Source: Castellaniella sp044508625
GTDB lineage: Bacteria > Pseudomonadota > Gammaproteobacteria > Burkholderiales > Burkholderiaceae_B
Assembly: GCA_044508625.1 (NCBI GenBank)
Contig: JBIQHJ010000005.1
Coordinates: forward strand, 1-64,000
Reading direction: 5' to 3'
DNA length: 64,000 nt
The translations under genes and the position numbers were made by a program. Below, piece after piece: positions 35,921 through 44,933 of this stretch. The notes below the pieces were generated by a model that worked only from the letters and a program-made list of their open reading frames with translations, was not told the DNA's origin and did no database searches. Every line of letters begins with the position of its first letter. The first letter of the stretch is position 1.

Positions 35921-38734
35921 ATGACGCGGGACGCTTTCGTGGCGCGGATCCAGGGCCTGAGCCATCGCTACGGCAAGACCCGGGCGCTGGACGGCATCGG
36001 CCTCGACATTCCCGCCGGCCGCATGGTGGGCCTGATCGGCCCGGACGGCGTCGGCAAGTCCACCCTGCTGTCCATCCTGGCCGGCGCCCGGATCATCCAG
36101 CAGGGCCACGTCGACGTCCTGGACGGCGACATGGCGCAGCGCGCCCACCGCGACCGGACCTGCCCGCGCATCGCATACATGCCCCAGGGCCTGGGCAAAA
36201 ACCTCTACCCCACCCTGTCGGTCGAGGAAAACCTGCAATTCTTCGCCCGCCTGTTCGGCCACGGGGCGGCCGAGCGCCGCCGCCGCATCGACGACCTGAC
36301 GCGCAGCACGGGCCTGCATCCTTTCCTTGCGCGCCCGGCCGGCAAGCTGTCGGGCGGCATGAAGCAAAAGCTCAGCCTGTGCTGCGCCCTGATCCACGAT
36401 CCGGATTTCCTCATCCTGGACGAGCCCACCACGGGGGTGGATCCCCTGGCGCGGGCCCAGTTCTGGGACCTGATCGCCCGCATCCGCGCCGGCTGGTCCG
36501 GCAGCGCGCCCGCCGGGCCGGCCCGGGGGCAGGCCGGCGATGCGCAGGCCCCGGGGGGCGCGATGAGCGTCATCGTCGCCACCGCCTACATGGAGGAAGC
36601 CCAGCGCTTCGACTGGCTGATCGCCATGGACGAGGGCCGCATCCTGGCGACGGGCACGCCGGCCGAGCTGCTCGCCGCCACGGGGCAGGCCACGCTGGAA
36701 TCGGCCTTCATCCACCTGCTGCCCGCCGCCAAGCGCGAGGGCTACGCGCCCGTGGAAATCCCTCCGCTGCCCGAGGACGGCGCCGAGGACGTCGCCATCG
36801 AGGCCCACGACCTGACCATGCGCTTCGGCGACTTCGTCGCCGTCGACCACGTCAGCTTCCGCATCCGCCGCGGCGAGATCTTCGGCTTCCTCGGCTCGAA
36901 CGGCTGCGGCAAGACGACCACCATGAAAATGCTGACCGGGCTGCTGCCGGCCAGCGAGGGCCGGGCCTGGCTGTTCGGCCGCGAGATCGACCCCGACGAC
37001 CTGGACGTGCGCCGCCGGGTGGGCTATATGTCGCAGTCCTTCTCGCTCTACGGCGAGCTGACCGTCCGGCAGAACCTGGTCCTGCACGCCCGCCTGTTCC
37101 ACGTCCCCCCGGACAGGATCGACGAGCGGGTGCGGGCCATGGTGGAACGCTTCGGCCTGGGCGGCGTGCTGGACATGCTGCCCGACAGCCTGCCGCTGGG
37201 CATCCGCCAGCGCCTGTCGCTGGCCGTGGCCATGGTCCACGAGCCCGAGCTGCTGATCCTGGACGAGCCGACCTCGGGCGTGGACCCCGTGGCGCGGGAC
37301 GAATTCTGGCGCCTGCTGATCGCGCTGTCGCGGCGCGACCGGGTGACGATCTTCATCTCCACCCACTTCATGAACGAGGCCGAGCGCTGCGACCGCATGT
37401 CCATGATGCACGCCGGCCGCGTGCTCGACAGCGACCGGCCCGCCGAGCTGGTGCGCAAGCGCGGCGCGCGGACGCTGGAGGAGGCCTTCATCGGCTACCT
37501 GCTCGAGGCCGGCGGCGAATCCGCGCCGCCGCGCGGGGCGCCCGTTCCCTCGGCGGACCCCGCCGGCCCGGCCGCCGCGGCGCGCCCGGCCGCCCCGCCG
37601 CGCATCCCCTCCTTCAGCCTGGCCCGCATGTTCAGCACCATGCGGCGCGAATCCATGGAGCTGCGGCGCGATCCGGTGCGCGGCACCCTGGCCCTGCTGG
37701 GATCCCTGGTGCTGATGTTCGTGATCGGCTTCGGCATCAGCATGGACGTCGAGAACCTGCGCTTCGCGGTCCTGGACCGGGACCAGACCACCCTCAGCCG
37801 CGACTACGCGCTCAACCTCTCGGGCTCACGCTATTTCACCGAGCATTCCCCCATCCTCGACGACGCCGACATGGACCGCCGCATGCGCAGCGGCGAGCTG
37901 TCCCTGGCGATCGAGATCCCCCCCGGATTCGGCGCCGACCTGCTGCGCGGCCGCACGGCCGAGATCGCCGCCTGGATCGACGGGGCCATGCCGCAGCGCG
38001 CCGAGACCGTCAAGGGCTACGTCCAGGGCATGCACCAGCAATGGCTGGCGCAGCAGGCGCGCGAGCGCCTGGGCACGCCGGTGGCCATGCCCGCCGACCT
38101 CGAGACGCGCTTCCGCTACAACCCGGACGTGCGCAGCCTGCCGGCCATGGTGCCGGTGGTCATCCCGCTGCTGCTGATGATGCTGCCGGCCATGCTGACC
38201 GCGCTGGCCGTGGTCCGCGAAAAAGAGATCGGCTCGATCATCAATCTGTACGTCACCCCGGTGACGCGCACGGAATTCCTGCTGGGCAAGCAGGCGCCCT
38301 ACATCGGCCTGGCCCTGCTGAACCTCGTGGCCATGTGCCTGCTGTCGGTCACGGTCTTCGGGGTGCCGATCAAGGGCAGCCTCGCCACCCTGGCGCTGAC
38401 CGGCCTCGTCTACTGCGTCGCCGCCACCGGCCTGGGCCTGCTCGCCTCGGCCATGACGCGCAGCCAGATCGCGGCCATGTTCTTCACCATGATCGCCACC
38501 CTGATCCCGGCGGTCCAGTTCTCGGGCCTGCTGGATCCCGTCAGCTCGATGGAAGGCCTGGGCCGGATCATCGGCCAGGCCTACCCGACCGCCTACATGT
38601 TCACCATCACCCGGGGGATCTTCAGCAAGGCCCTGGGATTCCGCGACCTGTGGCCTTCGATCTGGCCCATGATGCTGTCCGTGCCGATCATCCTGGGCAC
38701 CGCCATCGCGCTGCTGCGCAAACAGGACCGCTGA
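35921..38734 (+). CDS. rbbA: RbbA-like fused double-ATPase/ABC-2 permease
   Basis: A 937-residue protein with two ABC ATPase domains followed by an ABC-2 permease. First ATPase: Walker A GPDGVGKST near residue 39, signature LSGGMKQKL near 145, Walker B FLILDEPTTG. Second: GSNGCGKTT near 325, LPLGIRQRL near 425 (degenerate signature) and LLILDEPTSG. The permease (from ~570) has one helix, a large periplasmic loop and five more helices. A ~25-residue Gly/Ala insert interrupts the first ATPase near 190-215. The architecture equals RbbA/YhiH, known in E. coli as ribosome-associated. Here the setting says exporter. It starts 3 nt after hlyD. Confidence 0.88.
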   Translation: MTRDAFVARIQGLSHRYGKTRALDGIGLDIPAGRMVGLIGPDGVGKSTLLSILAGARIIQQGHVDVLDGDMAQRAHRDRTCPRIAYMPQGLGKNLYPTLSVEENLQFFARLFGHGAAERRRRIDDLTRSTGLHPFLARPAGKLSGGMKQKLSLCCALIHDPDFLILDEPTTGVDPLARAQFWDLIARIRAGWSGSAPAGPARGQAGDAQAPGGAMSVIVATAYMEEAQRFDWLIAMDEGRILATGTPAELLAATGQATLESAFIHLLPAAKREGYAPVEIPPLPEDGAEDVAIEAHDLTMRFGDFVAVDHVSFRIRRGEIFGFLGSNGCGKTTTMKMLTGLLPASEGRAWLFGREIDPDDLDVRRRVGYMSQSFSLYGELTVRQNLVLHARLFHVPPDRIDERVRAMVERFGLGGVLDMLPDSLPLGIRQRLSLAVAMVHEPELLILDEPTSGVDPVARDEFWRLLIALSRRDRVTIFISTHFMNEAERCDRMSMMHAGRVLDSDRPAELVRKRGARTLEEAFIGYLLEAGGESAPPRGAPVPSADPAGPAAAARPAAPPRIPSFSLARMFSTMRRESMELRRDPVRGTLALLGSLVLMFVIGFGISMDVENLRFAVLDRDQTTLSRDYALNLSGSRYFTEHSPILDDADMDRRMRSGELSLAIEIPPGFGADLLRGRTAEIAAWIDGAMPQRAETVKGYVQGMHQQWLAQQARERLGTPVAMPADLETRFRYNPDVRSLPAMVPVVIPLLLMMLPAMLTALAVVREKEIGSIINLYVTPVTRTEFLLGKQAPYIGLALLNLVAMCLLSVTVFGVPIKGSLATLALTGLVYCVAATGLGLLASAMTRSQIAAMFFTMIATLIPAVQFSGLLDPVSSMEGLGRIIGQAYPTAYMFTITRGIFSKALGFRDLWPSIWPMMLSVPIILGTAIALLRKQDR

Positions 38735-38735
38735 C

Positions 38736-39866
38736 ATGAGGAACCATTCCCCCGGGACGATCTGGCGGCTGGGCATCAAGGAGCTCTGGAGCCTCTGGCG
38801 CGATCCCGTCATGCTGGTGCTGATCGCCTTCTCGTTCACGGTCTCGGTCTACACCGCGGCCACCGCGGTCCCCGAGACCCTGCACAACGTTCCCATCGCC
38901 ATCGTGGACGAGGACCACTCGCCGCTGTCCCAGCAGATCACGGCCGCCTTCTATCCCCCCCAGTTCATCCCGCCGGCCATGATCGACCACGAGCAGGTGG
39001 ACCCCGGCATGGACATCGGCCGCTATACCTTCGTGCTGAACATCCCGCCGGACTTCCAGCGCGACGTCCTGGCGGGGCGGGACGCCGAGATCCAGATCAA
39101 CGTGGACGCCACCCGCATGAGCCAGGCCTTCACCGGCAACGGCAACATCCAGCAGATCATCCTCGGCGAGATCGAGGAATTCATGCGCGGGCGCGGGTCG
39201 GCGATGTCCTCGCCGGTGGACCTGGTCCTGCGGGCGCGCTTCAACCCCGCGCTGGAAAACGCCTGGTTCGGCGGCCTGATGCAGATCATCAACCAGATCA
39301 CCATGCTGTCGATCATCCTGACCGGCGCCGCCCTGATCCGCGAACGGGAGCACGGCACCATCGAGCACCTGCTGGTCATGCCCGTGACGCCGGCCCAGAT
39401 CATGGTCTCGAAGGTCTGGTCCATGAGCCTGGTGGTCCTGGTCGCCGCCGCCCTGTCGCTCAACGGCATCGTGCGCGGGCTGCTGCACGTGCCGATCGAG
39501 GGATCGCTGCCGCTGTTCTTCACCGGCGCCGCCCTGCACCTGTTCGCCATGACGGCCATGGGCATCTACCTCGCCACCCTGGCGCGCAACATGCCGCAGT
39601 TCGGCATGCTGATGATCCTGATCCTGCTGCCGCTGCAGATGCTCTCGGGGGGCACCACTCCGCGCGAAAGCATGCCATGGCTCGTCCAGGACCTGATGCT
39701 CATCGCCCCGACCACCCATTTCGTCGAACTGGGGCAGGCCATCCTGTACCGCGGCGCGGGCCTCGACGTCGTCTGGCCCTCGCTCGCCGCCCTGCTGCTC
39801 ATTGGATCCATCATGTTCCACCTGTCGCTGCGGCGGTTCCGCTCGACCATCGGCAGCATGGCCTGA
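38736..39866 (+). CDS. ABC-2 type permease (YhhJ-like)
   Basis: A 376-residue ABC-2 permease. One N-terminal helix (residues ~25-45), a ~150-residue periplasmic domain, then five helices containing the family segment REREHGTIEHLLVMPVTPAQIMVSKVW near 205. It starts 1 nt after the rbbA-like stop and likely dimerises with that permease half. It has the same fold and order as E. coli YhhJ. Substrate unknown. Confidence 0.9.
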   Translation: MRNHSPGTIWRLGIKELWSLWRDPVMLVLIAFSFTVSVYTAATAVPETLHNVPIAIVDEDHSPLSQQITAAFYPPQFIPPAMIDHEQVDPGMDIGRYTFVLNIPPDFQRDVLAGRDAEIQINVDATRMSQAFTGNGNIQQIILGEIEEFMRGRGSAMSSPVDLVLRARFNPALENAWFGGLMQIINQITMLSIILTGAALIREREHGTIEHLLVMPVTPAQIMVSKVWSMSLVVLVAAALSLNGIVRGLLHVPIEGSLPLFFTGAALHLFAMTAMGIYLATLARNMPQFGMLMILILLPLQMLSGGTTPRESMPWLVQDLMLIAPTTHFVELGQAILYRGAGLDVVWPSLAALLLIGSIMFHLSLRRFRSTIGSMA

Positions 39867-39894
39867 ACCCGCACATTCCCAAGGAGCCCTCATC

Positions 39895-40641
39895 ATGCCC
39901 ACTCCCCATACCGCGCTCGTCACCGGAGGCACCGGCGGCCTCGGCCAGGCCATCGCCCGCGCCCTGTACGACGACGGCCACACCGTCCTGGTCACCCATT
40001 CCCCGAACAACGACCACGTCCAGGCCTGGCTCGACGAACAGGCCGCGCAGGGCTACCATTTCAAGGCCTACGCCACGGACGTCGCCGACGAGGCCGCCTG
40101 CCTGGCCATGGCCGAAGGCATCCGCGCGGACGGCCACCTCGTGGACATCCTGGTGAACAATGCCGGCATCACCCGCGACACGACCTTCCGCAAGATGACC
40201 CGGCCGGCCTGGGACAGCGTGCTGCGCACCAACCTGGATTCCATGTTCAACGTCACGCACCCCTTGATCGACGGCATGATCGAGGCGGGCTGGGGCCGCA
40301 TCGTGAACGTTTCTTCGATCAACGGCAGCAAGGGGCAGTTCGGCCAGACCAACTACGCCGCCGCCAAGGCGGGGATCCACGGCTTCACCAAGTCGCTGGC
40401 GCTCGAGCTCGCCCGCAAGGGCATCACCGTCAACACGGTGTCGCCCGGCTACATGGACACCCCCATGGTCGCGGCCGTCCCGCGCGACGTGCTCGAGAAC
40501 CAGATCATCTCCCAGATTCCCGTGGGCCGCCTGGGCCGGCCCGAGGAGATCGGCGCCCTGGTCGCCTTCATCTGCAGCGACCTGGCCGCCTACATGACCG
40601 GCAGCAATGTGGCCATGAACGGCGGCCAGCACATGTACTGA
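39895..40641 (+). CDS. phaB: Acetoacetyl-CoA reductase homologue (PhaB-like)
   Basis: A 248-residue short-chain dehydrogenase clearly of the PhaB type: TGGTGGLGQAIA near residue 9, VNNAGITRDTTFRKM near 87, NVSSINGSKGQFGQTNYAAAKAGIHGF near 140, and a C-terminal NGGQHMY. It is paralogous to the PhaB at 4.6-5.4 kb. It should make (R)-3-hydroxybutyryl-CoA for the synthase at the start of this operon. A strong AAGGAG ribosome site lies in the 28-nt spacer after the permease. Confidence 0.92.
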   Translation: MPTPHTALVTGGTGGLGQAIARALYDDGHTVLVTHSPNNDHVQAWLDEQAAQGYHFKAYATDVADEAACLAMAEGIRADGHLVDILVNNAGITRDTTFRKMTRPAWDSVLRTNLDSMFNVTHPLIDGMIEAGWGRIVNVSSINGSKGQFGQTNYAAAKAGIHGFTKSLALELARKGITVNTVSPGYMDTPMVAAVPRDVLENQIISQIPVGRLGRPEEIGALVAFICSDLAAYMTGSNVAMNGGQHMY

Positions 40642-40674
40642 GGCCGCGAGGCCGCGAGTCCGCACGGAGCACAC

Positions 40675-42084
40675 ATGACCGATTCCTCACTCTCCACCCT
40701 GCGCAACCGGACCTTCGACGAACTGGCGGTGGGCGACCGCGCCAACATCGAGCGCATCCTGAGCACCCGCGACATCCAGTTGTTCGCGGCGGTCTCGGGC
40801 GACCTCAATCCCCAGCACCTGGACCCGGACTACGCGGCCCGGACGCCGTTCCACGGCATCATCGCCCACGGCATGTGGGGCGCCTCGCTGATCTCGGCCG
40901 TGCTGGGCACGCAACTGCCGGGTCCCGGCACGCTCTACCTGAGCCAGAGCCTGGTTTTCCGCGCGCCGGTGCGCGTGGGCGACAAGGTCACCGTCGAGGT
41001 CCGGGTCGCGGGCCTCGAGCCCGAGCAGCGGCGGGTCCGCCTGGCCTGCTCCTGCACGCTGCCCGACGGCACGGTCGTCATCGAGGGCGAGGCGCTGGTC
41101 GAGGCCCCCGCCGAGCGCATCGAATGCGCCCGCAGCACGCTGCCCGAGATCCGCATCCGCGAGCCGGCGGCGGACGGCCTGCGCACCCTGCTCGCCCACG
41201 TGCGCGGCCTCGGATCGATCCGGGTGGCCGTGGTCCACCCCTGCGACGAGATCAGCCTGAAGGCGGCGCTCGACGCCCGCCTCGAGGGCCTGATCGAGCC
41301 CATCCTGGTCGCCCCGCGGGCCCGGCTCGAAAAGGTCGCCCAGGCCCTGGGCACGACGCTGGACGGCCTGGACGTCCGCGACGTGCCCTACAGCCACGCG
41401 GCCGCCGACCAGGCCGTGGCGCTGGCGCGCGCCGGCGAGGTCGAGGCGCTGATGAAAGGCAGCCTGCACACCGACGAGCTGATGGCGGCCGTGGTGCGCC
41501 CCGACGGGCTGCGCACCAAGCGCCGGGTCAGCCACTGCTACCTGATGCAGACGCCGCAATACCCACGCCCCTTCATCATCACCGACGCCGCCATCAACAT
41601 CGCCCCCACGCTGGACCACAAGGCCGACATCATCCGCAACGCCATCGAGCTGGCCCACGCGATCGGCGTGCGGGAACCGCGGGTGGCGATCCTGGCCGCC
41701 GTGGAAACGGTCAGCGCGACCATGCCCGCGACCCTGGACGCCGCCGCCCTGTGCAAGATGGCCGATCGCGGCCAGATCACCGGCGGCCGCCTGGACGGGC
41801 CGCTGGCTTTCGACAATGCGGTATCGCAGACCGCGGCCCACATCAAGGGCATCCGCTCGGAGGTCGCCGGCCTGGCCGACATCCTGGTGGTGCCCGACCT
41901 CGAGAGCGGCAACATGCTCGCCAAGCAGCTCATGTACCTGGGCGACGCCGCCAGCGCCGGCCTGGTGATGGGCGCCCGCGTGCCCATCGTCCTGACCAGC
42001 CGGGCCGACACCTACGAATCGCGCATCGCATCCTGCGCCCTGGCCTTGCTGCTGGCGCACCACTACCGGAGCTCACCCCCATGA
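40675..42084 (+). CDS. Bifunctional hotdog enoyl-CoA hydratase / phosphate acyltransferase
   Basis: A 469-residue fusion. Residues ~10-150 form a MaoC-type hotdog with the hydratase site SGDLNPQHLDPDYA and FHGIIAHGMWGASLIS. Residues ~165-465 form a phosphate acetyl/butyryltransferase domain (MKGSLHTDELMAAV near 260, FIITDAAINIAPTLDHKADI near 300, GPLAFDNAVS near 380, SGNMLAKQL near 420). The first part can supply (R)-3-hydroxyacyl-CoA from enoyl-CoA; the second swaps CoA for phosphate. It is coupled (ATGA) to an acetate-kinase gene, so acyl-CoA can be turned to acid plus ATP. Confidence 0.93.
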   Translation: MTDSSLSTLRNRTFDELAVGDRANIERILSTRDIQLFAAVSGDLNPQHLDPDYAARTPFHGIIAHGMWGASLISAVLGTQLPGPGTLYLSQSLVFRAPVRVGDKVTVEVRVAGLEPEQRRVRLACSCTLPDGTVVIEGEALVEAPAERIECARSTLPEIRIREPAADGLRTLLAHVRGLGSIRVAVVHPCDEISLKAALDARLEGLIEPILVAPRARLEKVAQALGTTLDGLDVRDVPYSHAAADQAVALARAGEVEALMKGSLHTDELMAAVVRPDGLRTKRRVSHCYLMQTPQYPRPFIITDAAINIAPTLDHKADIIRNAIELAHAIGVREPRVAILAAVETVSATMPATLDAAALCKMADRGQITGGRLDGPLAFDNAVSQTAAHIKGIRSEVAGLADILVVPDLESGNMLAKQLMYLGDAASAGLVMGARVPIVLTSRADTYESRIASCALALLLAHHYRSSPP

Positions 42085-43268
42085 CCCTAGGACAACCCGC
42101 CCGCCAGGAATTGATCCTGGTACTGAACTGCGGCTCGTCGAGCATCAAGTTCGCCCTGTTCGACGCGGCCTCGACCTCCCCGCCCCGGCGCCCCGCCTGG
42201 AACGGCAAGGTCCAGGGCATCGGCGGCGAGCGGCCGGATTTCGGCGAGACCGACGTGGCGCCCTTCTCGGTCAAGCTCGACGAGGCCCATCCCTACCGCA
42301 GCGCCCTGGACCTGATCCTGCGGCGCGTGCAGGCCCGCCTGGGCCACGGCCGGCTGGTGGCCGTCGCCCACCGCGTGGTGCACGGCGGCAGCCGGTATTT
42401 CGAGCCGGTGCGCATCGACGCCGACGTGCTGCAGGACCTGCGCGGCTACGTCCCGCTCGCGCCACTGCACCAGCCCTTCGCGCTCGAGGCCATCGACATC
42501 CTGCTGGGCGGGCGCCCCGGCCTGCCCCAGGTCGCCTGCTTCGACACGGCATTCCACCATACCGTGCCGCAGGTCGAGCAGATGCTGCCGCTGCCCTACG
42601 ATGCCTGGGAGCGGGGCCTGCGGCGCTATGGCTTCCATGGCCTGTCCTATGAATACCTGTCGATCGCCCTGCCCGAACGGCATGGCGACCTGGCGCGGGG
42701 CCGGGTCATCGCGGCCCACCTGGGCAGCGGCGCCAGTCTGTGCGCCATGCAGGGGCTGCGCAGCCAGGCGACCACCATGGGCTTCTCGGCCCTGGACGGC
42801 CTGATGATGGGCACCCGCACCGGATCGCTGGACCCGGGGGCCGTGCTCTACCTGATGGAGATCGAGCGGCTCAGCCTGGAGGAGGTCGGCCGGATCCTGT
42901 ACCACGAATCCGGCCTGAAAGGGGTGTCGGGGATCTCGGCCGACCCGCGCGACCTGCTGGCCGCCGAGGCCGGCTCGCCGCGCGCGCGCCTGGCCCTGGA
43001 CATGTACGTGCGCCGCATCGTGCGCGAGATCGGCGCGCTGACGGCCGTGCTCGGCGGGCTGGACATGCTGGTCTTCACGGCCGGGATCGGGGAACACAGC
43101 GTCGAGCTGCGCCGGCGCGTCTGCGAGGGCCTCGGCTGGCTGGGCGTGGCGCTGGACCCCGAGGCCAACGCCGCCCAGGCGACGACCCTGTCCACGCCGG
43201 ACAGCGCCGTGCGGGTCGCCATGGAACCCACCAACGAGGAATGGATCGCGGCCAGCCACGCCGTCGAC
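42081..43268 (+). CDS. ackA: Acetate/propionate kinase, 3' end lost in the sequence gap
   Basis: At least 396 residues of an AckA-family kinase that makes ATP and acetate (or another short acid) from acyl phosphate. Motifs: LVLNCGSSSIKFALFD near residue 12, AHRVVHGG near 95, FDTAFHHTVP near 155, HLGSGASLCAM near 213, DGLMMGTRTGSLDPG near 240, FTAGIGEHS near 332, and a C-terminal PTNEEWIAASHAVD. Family members are about 400 residues, so only a few residues should be missing in the N run. The ATG overlaps the Pta stop by 4 nt. Confidence 0.92.
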
Positions 43269-43368
43269 NNNNNNNNNNNNNNNNNNNNNNNNNNNNNNNN
43301 NNNNNNNNNNNNNNNNNNNNNNNNNNNNNNNNNNNNNNNNNNNNNNNNNNNNNNNNNNNNNNNNNNNN
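43269..43368. other. Run of 100 N (assembly gap)
   Basis: Exactly 100 N, the conventional size for a scaffold gap of unknown length. It hides the ends of ackA and anything between it and nhaA. Confidence 0.98.
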
Positions 43369-43382
43369 CCCCGGCCCTCCGC

Positions 43383-44732
43383 TCATGCGGCGGCGCGGCC
43401 GGGCCGCCGCATGATCCCCCAGGCCAGGCCCAGGATCGCGGCCATCAGCGATCCCAGCAGCACGCCCAGCTTGGCCGCGGCGAGCAGGCCCTGGTCCTCG
43501 AACGCCAGCATGGCGACGAAAATGGACATCGTGAAGCCGATGCCGGCGAGCAGGCCGACCAGGCAGACCCCGCCCCAGGACACGCCGGGCGGCAGCCGGC
43601 ACCAGCCCAGCCGCACCACCAGCCAGCTCGCGCCGATCACGCCCAGCGGCTTGCCCGCCACCAGGGCCAGCGTGATGCCGACCATGATCCATTGCGCGCC
43701 GCCCGCGGACAGGTCGATCCCGTCCAGGCCGACGCCGGCATTGGCGAGAGCAAACAAAGGCATGACGCCGTAGGCCACCCAGGGGTGCAGCGCCATCTGC
43801 ACCCGCAGCACCGGCGGCAGCAGCTCGCGCTGGGCCAGGCGCAACTGCCGCAGGGGCCCGGCCCACTCGCCCGGATCCGCGAGCCCCTCGCCGCCGCGGG
43901 GCAGCTCGCCGGCGAGGCGCGAGACCATGTCCCGCGGCCGCTCGCGCAGGCGGACGGGCCGCACCGGCGTCATCAGACCGAGCACCACGCCCGCCAGGGT
44001 CGGGTGGGCTCCGGTCATCAGCAGGCCCGCCCAGATCACCGCGCCCGGCGCCACGTACGCATAGGCCGAACCCGCCCCGATCCGCTGCAGGCCCAGCACC
44101 ATCGCAATGCCCAGGGCGGCCACGGCGAAGCCGCCGTATTCCAGGCCGCCGGAATAGAAGAACGCGATGATCAGCACCGCCACGATGTCGTCGATGATGG
44201 CCAGGGCCAGCAGGAAGACCCGCACATTGCCGGGGATCGAGCGGCCCAGCAGAGCCAGCACGCCCACGGCGAATGCGATGTCGGTGGCGGTGGGGATGGC
44301 CCAGCCGGCCTGCCGCGCGGGCGCGGCATTCAAGGCCAGGTAGATCAGCGCGGGGACGGCCACGCCGCCCAGGGCCGCGGCCATGGGCAGGGCCGCCTGC
44401 CGCAGGTCGCTCAGCGCCCCCTCGTGGATCTCACGGCGGATCTCCATGCCGACGACCAGGAAAAAGACCGTCATCAAGGCATCGTTGATCCAGAAATGCA
44501 GGGGCTGGGAAAACACGAAATCGCCGAGGCCGATGGACAGCGGCGCATGCCAGAGGGCGTGGTAGCCGGGGGCCAGCGGGGAATTGGCCCACAGCAGGGC
44601 GAGCGCCGCCGCGATCAGCAGCACGATGCCGCTGGAGGCCTCGACGTGGAGGAAACGGTCGAGCGCGGCAAACGCGCGTTCGGCCAGCAATCGGGCGCGG
44701 GGCAGATCCTGGGGGGGAAGGGTTCGGGACAT
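43383..44732 (-). CDS. nhaA: Na+/H+ antiporter NhaA
   Basis: A 449-residue inner-membrane antiporter that expels sodium using the proton gradient. About 12 hydrophobic segments. The Na-binding Asp pair is in LLALAIIDDIVAVLIIA near residue 180, with NPTATDIAFA-like PTATDIAFAVGVLALL near 145, FFLVVGMEIRREI near 85 and the C-terminal GIGFTMSIFVAMLAF near 405. Longer than E. coli NhaA (388) because of a hydrophilic loop near 275-320. The ATG at 44732 has a GGAG 12 nt upstream. Convergent with ackA across the gap. Confidence 0.93.
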   Translation of the reverse strand: MSRTLPPQDLPRARLLAERAFAALDRFLHVEASSGIVLLIAAALALLWANSPLAPGYHALWHAPLSIGLGDFVFSQPLHFWINDALMTVFFLVVGMEIRREIHEGALSDLRQAALPMAAALGGVAVPALIYLALNAAPARQAGWAIPTATDIAFAVGVLALLGRSIPGNVRVFLLALAIIDDIVAVLIIAFFYSGGLEYGGFAVAALGIAMVLGLQRIGAGSAYAYVAPGAVIWAGLLMTGAHPTLAGVVLGLMTPVRPVRLRERPRDMVSRLAGELPRGGEGLADPGEWAGPLRQLRLAQRELLPPVLRVQMALHPWVAYGVMPLFALANAGVGLDGIDLSAGGAQWIMVGITLALVAGKPLGVIGASWLVVRLGWCRLPPGVSWGGVCLVGLLAGIGFTMSIFVAMLAFEDQGLLAAAKLGVLLGSLMAAILGLAWGIMRRPGRAAA

Positions 44733-44858
44733 GATCGTGCGGGCTCCGCGCGGCGGCCCGACCAGCGCATGAACCTGCCCGCCGCCCCATGCGGCCGACA
44801 CCCGCCCGTATTCTACACGGCCGGCGCGGCGCGGGATCGCGGAACATCGGCGGACTTT

Positions 44859-44894
44859 TTGCGCCATCGCAATCCATTTGCGCCACCGCAATCC
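44859..44894. repeat. Imperfect 17-bp direct repeat upstream of nhaA
   Basis: TTGCGCCATCGCAATCC (44859-44875) and TTGCGCCACCGCAATCC (44878-44894) differ at one base and are offset by 19 bp. They lie in the 219-bp spacer between nhaA and the small plus-strand frame. No other structure is seen there. Confidence 0.6.
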
Positions 44895-44933
44895 CGCAGG
44901 CCCGCGAATCGGCTACGATCATCGAAGCATCGC

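Noticed and set aside
34924..38739. 1271-codon plus-strand frame over the export genes
   Set aside because: Out of frame with the clear hlyD and rbbA genes; Arg/Pro/Gly-rich shadow.
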